Below are positions 56,733 to 61,335 of a stretch of 61,335 bases of DNA, in pieces (positions within the stretch are counted from its first letter, which is position 1; each line of letters begins with the position of its first letter). The stretch is from a virus, in the IMG/VR virus record IMGVR_UViG_3300009177_000040, positions 1 to 61,335 of that record; one strand, 5' to 3'. The position numbers were made by a program, and so were the translations under genes. The notes beneath the pieces are model-generated. The model did no database searches. It was not told where the DNA came from and saw nothing but the letters and a program-made list of their open reading frames with translations.

Positions 56733-57413
56733 TCAATACGCTCGCCCTCCTTCCTTCACCCTGCGCTCGAAGTAGTCCGGGTAGCGAGTCCATTGCCCGT
56801 CCGTTGTCTCGTGGTGCCATGCCTCCAGCCGAGCCACGTACCCACAGCGACCGCCCTGGCCGCGGTAAGCCCAGCACAGCTGGACATCATCGTCGTCGTT
56901 GGTCTCGTCGTTGCGGAAGGTCTGGTAGACCGGGCCGGGTGCCGCCAGGAAGATGCCGCCGATCTGCGGGACGTCGAGGATGCGCTCCTCGCCGATGAAG
57001 AACTCGCCCTGTGCCGCCGGTGGTCGGCGCAGGCCGAGGATGCGCGGCGAGAGAAGCACGCCGCTCTCCATCACGAGCTGCGCGATGTCGCGCAAGGTGT
57101 CGGGCTGGGTGAGCGCGCAGTCGTTGTCGAACTTCACGACGACGTCGTACTCGCCCTCCAGCGTGTCGAGCAGCCGGTTGATGCCCGCGCTGATGCCGAC
57201 GTTCGAGGGCAGCAGCACCCGGCGCTTGAACCTCGTCTGCCGGGCCAGCCAGTCCACGGTGCCGTCCTTCGATCCCTGGTCGAGCACGTAGTGGTCGTAC
57301 GGGCACCCGGCGTTCCAGCGCAGCCGAGCGAAGCAGTGGCGCGTGTACGTCAGGCGGTCACGGAGCAGGGACAGGACTGCGATGCGCAAGGCTACGTGAA
57401 CCAGCCCTGCCAT
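56733..57413 (-). CDS. GT2 family glycosyltransferase
   Basis: A 226-residue GT-A protein: RIAVLSLLRDRLTYTRHCF, HYVLDQGSKDGTVDWLA, SNVGISAGINRLLD and VVKFDNDCAL with the DxD metal site. A C-terminal acidic NDETNDDDDVQLCWAYR could hold the acceptor base. Part of the glycan/DNA modification island. Confidence 0.75.
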   Translation of the reverse strand: MAGLVHVALRIAVLSLLRDRLTYTRHCFARLRWNAGCPYDHYVLDQGSKDGTVDWLARQTRFKRRVLLPSNVGISAGINRLLDTLEGEYDVVVKFDNDCALTQPDTLRDIAQLVMESGVLLSPRILGLRRPPAAQGEFFIGEERILDVPQIGGIFLAAPGPVYQTFRNDETNDDDDVQLCWAYRGQGGRCGYVARLEAWHHETTDGQWTRYPDYFERRVKEGGRAY

Positions 57414-57472
57414 GTGCAGATCAGCACGACCAGGATCGCCGCCAGCAGTACCTCAGTGATGGACACCTTCAT
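57392..57472 (-). CDS. Tiny membrane peptide
   Basis: A 26-residue ORF with AAAGGAG and TGATG coupling to the glycosyltransferase stop; one hydrophobic helix (EVLLAAILVVLICTW). It overlaps the start of the next gene by 22 bases. Confidence 0.45.
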   Translation of the reverse strand: MKVSITEVLLAAILVVLICTWQGWFT

Positions 57473-58722
57473 CAGCTACTCCTTTGCGTCCCGAGCTTGG
57501 CCTTGGCTGCCTTGCGCTGGCGCGCTCTGCGCACCTGGCGCGACTCACCGTTCCGCCGCTCGACCAGCGGGCCGACCTCCTTCGGCCGGGCCAGCTGCTC
57601 CAGCGCGGGCTTCCAGTACAGCTCCGCCACGCGGTCTGCCTCGTACGTCTGCGCCAGCTCGAGCGCCGCGGCCGACTGCGCCGGGTCGCCGCGCGACTCG
57701 TACGCCTCCTCCAGCCGCTCCAGGATGGACGCCACCGAGGGCATGATGGCGAAGCCCATCTGCGCTCCGTCCCACCACTTGTCTCCGCTGACGAGCCAGC
57801 CACTGGCGGTCAGCTCCGGCATGGAGCTGTGGTCGCTGGCGATGACCGGGACACCGCAGGCCTGCGCCTCGATGATGGGGATGCCGAAGCCCTCGCTCAT
57901 GGAAGGGTTCAGCAGCACGTCGCAGGCGTTCATGACACCGGCCACGAAGTTGTCGTCCATGACGTGCAAGTGCCAGGCGACGTCCGGCGGGAAGGCGAGC
58001 CTGTCGTCGGGGATGCCGACAGCCCGGGCCAACAGCACCAGGTCGATGCCCGGGGGTGAGGGCTGCGCCACCGTGTGGCAGTAGAGGTAGACGTCCTTGT
58101 GCCGCCGGGCGAACTCGGCGAAGGCATCGAACGCCTGCGGGAACGACTTGCGGGGTGCGTGCGCTGACCAGCCGCGGTTGGCTCCCACCATGCCGACGAT
58201 GAACGCGTCCTCCGGCATCTCCAGAACCTCGCGTGCGGCCCGGCGGTCGGGGTACGGGTAGAACACCTTCGTGTCGACGCCGTGCGGCACGTAGATCGGC
58301 TCCAGCTTGGCCTTCCTCAGCCAGTGCTCGCCGAAGCGGCTCATGGCGATGGGCTGCACCTTCGGGTGCTTGAGCGTCTCGAGCACGGCCGGTGGCGGAG
58401 GCCACTCGTCCACGGGTGCCCAGATCGCCATGCGCAGATCGTCGTCCCACTTGTCGGGCTTCATGACCCAGGAGTCGCAGAGCGCGATCACCCAGTCCAC
58501 CTGGAAGTGCCGGGCGAAGGTCGAGATGGACGGGTTGCCCCAGTCCTGCTGCGCGGCGAACACCGGCATGTCGTTCCAGAACGTCGTGCAGCCAGCGACG
58601 CCGAAGTTGGCGGCCATCGCCATGTCGTGCCCCTGGTCACGCAGCCGCGGAACGAACAGCGCGGTCTGCTTCCCGTAGCCGGATGCGACCATGGGGCTGT
58701 TGGACAACCAGATGATGCGGAT
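57472..58722 (-). CDS. GT-B (GT4-like) glycosyltransferase, apparent ATC start
   Basis: A 416-residue protein if translation starts at ATC 58720-58722, which lies six bases after GGGAGGAG and gives the natural beginning RIIWLSNSPMVASGYG. The nearest usual codon is TTG at 58707, 21 bases from the ribosome site. C-terminal half has NPSMSEGFGIPIIEAQACGVPVIASD, the GT4 EX7E region; basic tail. It could glycosylate modified bases or surface glycans. Confidence 0.7.
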   Translation of the reverse strand: MRIIWLSNSPMVASGYGKQTALFVPRLRDQGHDMAMAANFGVAGCTTFWNDMPVFAAQQDWGNPSISTFARHFQVDWVIALCDSWVMKPDKWDDDLRMAIWAPVDEWPPPPAVLETLKHPKVQPIAMSRFGEHWLRKAKLEPIYVPHGVDTKVFYPYPDRRAAREVLEMPEDAFIVGMVGANRGWSAHAPRKSFPQAFDAFAEFARRHKDVYLYCHTVAQPSPPGIDLVLLARAVGIPDDRLAFPPDVAWHLHVMDDNFVAGVMNACDVLLNPSMSEGFGIPIIEAQACGVPVIASDHSSMPELTASGWLVSGDKWWDGAQMGFAIMPSVASILERLEEAYESRGDPAQSAAALELAQTYEADRVAELYWKPALEQLARPKEVGPLVERRNGESRQVRRARQRKAAKAKLGTQRSS

Positions 58723-58741
58723 GAGTTTCTCCTCCCGTGTG

Positions 58742-59167
58742 TCAGACAGCGAAGTGCTGACGCAGCAGGTCGTTGTCGAGCTCGCCTACCAGGATGGCCG
58801 TGACGACCGCCTTGGTGACCGTGCTGGCGTGCAGCTTTCGCTTGATCCTCTTTTGATGAGACCTGACCGTCAGCACGCTGATTTGGAGCGTGCCGCCCAC
58901 GCGCTCGTTGGTGAATCCGCACGCGGCGAGTGTCAGTATCTGGCGCTCTCGTTCGCTAAGGTCAACGTCCAGTTCCTTCGTGTACTCGGAGTTCTCCGAC
59001 TGGAGTGTCGCGAGGTGGGCCACGAAGTCAGGCCCGACCATGTCCTCCTGCCAGAGCCGTAGCGACTGTTCAACGTCGATGCCGAACCGCCTGAGAGCAC
59101 GCTTCCTTTCGAGTGGCAGGTTGGGGAACTGGCGGTCCGGCCGGGGATGGCGGCCGTCCGCTTGCAT
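58742..59167 (-). CDS. LuxR-type HTH regulator
   Basis: A 141-residue protein with ATG preceded by AGGAGG. Residues 75-130 are a LuxR helix-turn-helix: LSERERQILTLAACGFTNERVG, then LTVRSHQKRIKRKLHA. The N-terminal 70 residues have no receiver domain. It sits inside the late structural block directly before the glycosyltransferase island and could control it. Confidence 0.7.
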   Translation of the reverse strand: MQADGRHPRPDRQFPNLPLERKRALRRFGIDVEQSLRLWQEDMVGPDFVAHLATLQSENSEYTKELDVDLSERERQILTLAACGFTNERVGGTLQISVLTVRSHQKRIKRKLHASTVTKAVVTAILVGELDNDLLRQHFAV

Positions 59168-59175
59168 CGAACCTC

Positions 59176-59625
59176 CTATGGGATCAGCGCAACTCGCCAC
59201 GTGCAGCCGAGCAAGTCGCCGGGTGCGCCTGTGTCGCCGAACCTGCCGTACTCAGTTGGCCCTTCGATGTCGCCGAGCTGTGCCCCGGCGTAGGTCTTGG
59301 TCTGCCGCAGCGCGGCCTCGACCGACTCGTTCGAGCCGTCGTCCATCATGCTGAGCAGCAGGTTCTGTCCCCCCATGTTGTCGACCGTCGTGATGCGCGC
59401 TCTGACGGTGAACCAGTACTGGCGTGCCCGGCCGTAGGCGATGGACTCGGTGAACGGGGTGCTGGGGTAGATGTCGATGCTCGGTGGCGTCGGGTTGCCG
59501 TTCATGCGAGCCACGACCTGAAGGTTCTCGATCACCGGGTCGGGGTTGGCTGTGCCGCCGGTGCCGGAGCCGAGCTCGCTGTCGATCTGCGTCGCCAGCG
59601 CATCCATCATCTGGGCGACGGTCAC
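59176..59625 (-). CDS. Tail terminator/head-tail joining protein
   Basis: A 149-residue protein: MDALATQIDSELGSG at the start, then PSIDIYPSTPFTESIAYGRARQYWFTVRARI, a pattern of tail-terminator or minor capsid proteins. Overlaps the adaptor gene as ATGA-type coupling. Position supports the assignment. Confidence 0.6.
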   Translation of the reverse strand: MTVAQMMDALATQIDSELGSGTGGTANPDPVIENLQVVARMNGNPTPPSIDIYPSTPFTESIAYGRARQYWFTVRARITTVDNMGGQNLLLSMMDDGSNESVEAALRQTKTYAGAQLGDIEGPTEYGRFGDTGAPGDLLGCTWRVALIP

Positions 59626-60251
59626 GCGATGCCCCAGCTGCCCTTGAGGATGGCGAGCTTGTGCGCGTGACGATCCCAGGTGTCGCGAGCCGTGTACATG
59701 GCCAGGTCGTCACCGAGGTTCGTGATGCCGAACGGCGACTGCTCCTCCTTCCAGTGCTCCACCGCGCGCTCGAGGCAGACCTGACGCACGATGGCCGAGG
59801 GGGAGGAGTAGGGCAGCACGACGCCGTTGATGTCGGCCGTGCCGATCTCATGGTCAATCTCGTCAGAGGACGTCATGAGCACGCGCAGCAGGGAGTCGTG
59901 GCGCTGCGCAGGCGAGACGTTGATGAGGGTCGCCAGCTCGCTCACCGTGGAGTAGACCGGCCGGTCGTCGTCCGTGTTCTGCACCGGGAAGGTCGGCAGC
60001 CCCACGTTGAGTGAGGCGTCGACGAAGACGATGCGGTACCAAAGCTCCGCAGCGGTACCGAGCGCGGTCGTGAAGTTGCGGTACATGGGGTTGGCCGGGT
60101 CGGAGTCCACCGGCGTCAGCGGCACCGTCTCGAGAGTCACCCATGCCACCTCGTCCGCGGCGGTGCCCTCCTGAATCATGGCGTCAGTCCACGGGACCGA
60201 GTCGTACCTCGGCGCGGGCCGGTAGTCCTCCAGTGAGACGACGACACTCAT
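59622..60251 (-). CDS. Head-tail connector/adaptor
   Basis: A 209-residue protein. The C-terminal half (VSELATLINVSPAQRHDSLLRVLMTSSDEIDHEIG, SAIVRQVCLERAVEHWKEEQSPFG) matches the helical gp6-like adaptor that binds the portal. The N-terminal part is a beta-rich extension. ATG overlaps the end of the repeat-protein gene. Confidence 0.7.
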   Translation of the reverse strand: MSVVVSLEDYRPAPRYDSVPWTDAMIQEGTAADEVAWVTLETVPLTPVDSDPANPMYRNFTTALGTAAELWYRIVFVDASLNVGLPTFPVQNTDDDRPVYSTVSELATLINVSPAQRHDSLLRVLMTSSDEIDHEIGTADINGVVLPYSSPSAIVRQVCLERAVEHWKEEQSPFGITNLGDDLAMYTARDTWDRHAHKLAILKGSWGIA

Positions 60252-61335
60252 TCCTCGTGATCCTCCTCCTGGACGCCGGTGACTGCCAGGGCGATCTTAC
60301 CGTTCTCTGTATGGCCGTGGCTTCCGTTCCAGCCACGGCTGATCCGGCCGGTGCTGATGGGCGCGAGCAGCACCGTGATGATGCCGTTGAAGATGTTCTG
60401 GTTGTCGGCGAGGGCCAGCAGGTCGGCCAGATGAACCTCGCGCTGGAACGCCAGGACGTCCGCGAGCGCCAGGCTGTCCTGGGGCGACCGGATGTAGGTG
60501 GCGAGACGGAAGAAGCCGTCGGTGATCGCCACCGTGTCCTGCACCAGCACGCCATGCGCCAGCAGGCGGGTGAAGCTGTCGGACAGGTTGACCTGATCGG
60601 TCAGCGTCCGGTTGATGCCTACGGCCTTGGCGAGCTGATCGGTCAGCGCCACCAGGTCGGCGATCGGCTGGTTCTGGGTGCCTGACTTCGCCGGGCTGGC
60701 CAGGTCCGTCAGGCTCACCGAGTCTGCGATCGAGCGGACGATGGCGGTGCTCTGCGTGAGCTGGTCGACGAGGGCCACCGTGTCGGCCAACGCCTTCGTC
60801 TTGTCCGCGCTGATCGCCCGGGCATCCGACAGCCCGACGGAATCGGCGAGCGTGCGCGTGTACGTCGCGATCCTCGTGAACGCATCTGCGACAGCGAGGG
60901 TGTCCGCCGGGTTGACGGCACCGGCTCCCGTCTTCGACGGGGAGATCGAGTCGGCCAGCGCGACGTTGTCGGAGATGGTGCGGAAGAAGGTGGCCGTGCG
61001 GCTGAGCTGGTCGGCGAGTGCAACTGCGTCGGCAACGGCCTTGCCCTGCGCCAGGGTTCGAGCATCTGCCAGGGCGATGGAGTCCGCGAGGGACTTCGGG
61101 ATCGTCTTGGCAGTCGCGATCGCGTCGGACAGGGCGACCGAGTCCGCCAGCGACCTGACCTTGGCGACTGCGGTGGCGAGCTGGTCCGTCAGGGCCAGCG
61201 TGTCGTTGACTGCCTTCGGGATCGTCTTCGCTGACGAGGCTGCATCCGACAGCGCGATCGAGTCGGCCACTGCGCGGGCAATCGTGGCTACGCGCGTGAG
61301 CTGGTCAGCCAGAGCGAGGACGTCGCCCAGGCGAA
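60248..61335 (-). CDS. Tandem-repeat (LADS-type) virion-associated protein, C-terminal part
   Basis: This is the C-terminal part of a 646-residue protein whose N-terminal part is at 1-976; the gene crosses the ends of the window. It consists of units of about 20 residues with the core LADSVALSD, in which Leu/Val and Asp recur at fixed places, often followed by AKTIPKS. The last 60 residues are non-repetitive and end in an acidic EEDHEE tail. The stop overlaps the start of the head-tail adaptor gene (ATGA). Position among head and tail genes suggests a virion component such as a head fibre or decoration; the regular hydrophobic/Asp pattern suggests an elongated beta-solenoid. Both are inferences; I know no named family for it. 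Confidence 0.7.
   Translation of the reverse strand, partial: RLGDVLALADQLTRVATIARAVADSIALSDAASSAKTIPKAVNDTLALTDQLATAVAKVRSLADSVALSDAIATAKTIPKSLADSIALADARTLAQGKAVADAVALADQLSRTATFFRTISDNVALADSISPSKTGAGAVNPADTLAVADAFTRIATYTRTLADSVGLSDARAISADKTKALADTVALVDQLTQSTAIVRSIADSVSLTDLASPAKSGTQNQPIADLVALTDQLAKAVGINRTLTDQVNLSDSFTRLLAHGVLVQDTVAITDGFFRLATYIRSPQDSLALADVLAFQREVHLADLLALADNQNIFNGIITVLLAPISTGRISRGWNGSHGHTENGKIALAVTGVQEEDHEE
61213..61335. repeat. Terminal direct repeat (right copy)
   Basis: Exact copy of the first 123 bases of the window. The unique genome length is therefore about 61,212 bases. The overlap most likely reflects how the circular sequence was opened; it does not mark the packaging site. 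Confidence 0.9.

Overview
The window is the almost complete genome of a tailed, siphovirus-type bacteriophage. Bases 1-123 are repeated exactly at 61213-61335, and one open reading frame continues in frame across that joint (976 down to 1, then 61212 down to 60248, 647 codons in all). The sequence is therefore a circular or circularly permuted molecule of about 61,212 unique bases cut at an arbitrary point. High GC content, frequent GTG starts with ATGA/GTGA/TGATG stop-start overlaps, strong GGAGG ribosome sites and DUF6283/DUF6197-type small proteins suggest a phage of a high-GC actinobacterium; the host cannot be named from the sequence. Every gene I can support lies on the minus strand, so transcription runs from high to low coordinates around the circle.

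Late half (8.98 kb down to 1, then 61.2 kb down to 42.3 kb): HNH endonuclease, large terminase, portal, S78-type prohead protease, HK97-type major capsid protein, virion proteins, a 646-residue protein made of about 28 LADS-type repeats, a head-tail adaptor and a tail-end protein. An inserted island follows (53.4-58.7 kb) with three GT-A/GT-B glycosyltransferase genes, two SAM methyltransferases, a deacetylase-like protein, a fibronectin-III protein and a LuxR-type HTH protein. After it come the major tail protein, a gp10-like protein, tail assembly chaperones with a -1 extension, a 1050-residue tape measure, minor tail proteins, an M23-type endolysin, small membrane proteins, a secreted collagen-like protein and an r1t-type holin.

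Early and middle half (42 kb down to 9 kb): a control region at 41.5-42.3 kb (hairpin, AT-rich promoter candidate, U-poor leader) is followed by many small genes (33-41 kb), then single-strand/recombination, DUF932, HicA-like, SPFH-like, replication-initiation-like and RusA genes. A DNA base-modification block lies at 12.2-18.5 kb: TET/JBP-type dioxygenase, P-loop kinase, alpha-glutamyl/putrescinyl-thymine-pyrophosphorylase-like protein, PLP enzyme and ParB-like protein. Together these could oxidise thymine (or methylcytosine) in replicated DNA, activate the hydroxymethyl group and load an amino acid or related adduct. No DNA polymerase, integrase or nucleotide-level hydroxymethylase was recognised.

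The most unusual feature is a family of twelve short tRNA-like elements (mostly 38-48 nt) in intergenic gaps between 33.9 and 41.5 kb. Most consist of a 6-7 bp acceptor-like stem, a linker usually containing GGTC or GGCAC, and a T arm with a canonical TTCGACT-type loop, but no D or anticodon arm. Most begin exactly 6 nt (5-7 nt) after a stop codon and end upstream of the next ribosome site. The stem sequences change but stay complementary. They look like RNA punctuation marks, possibly substrates for RNase P and RNase Z, that cut or cap a polycistronic phage mRNA.
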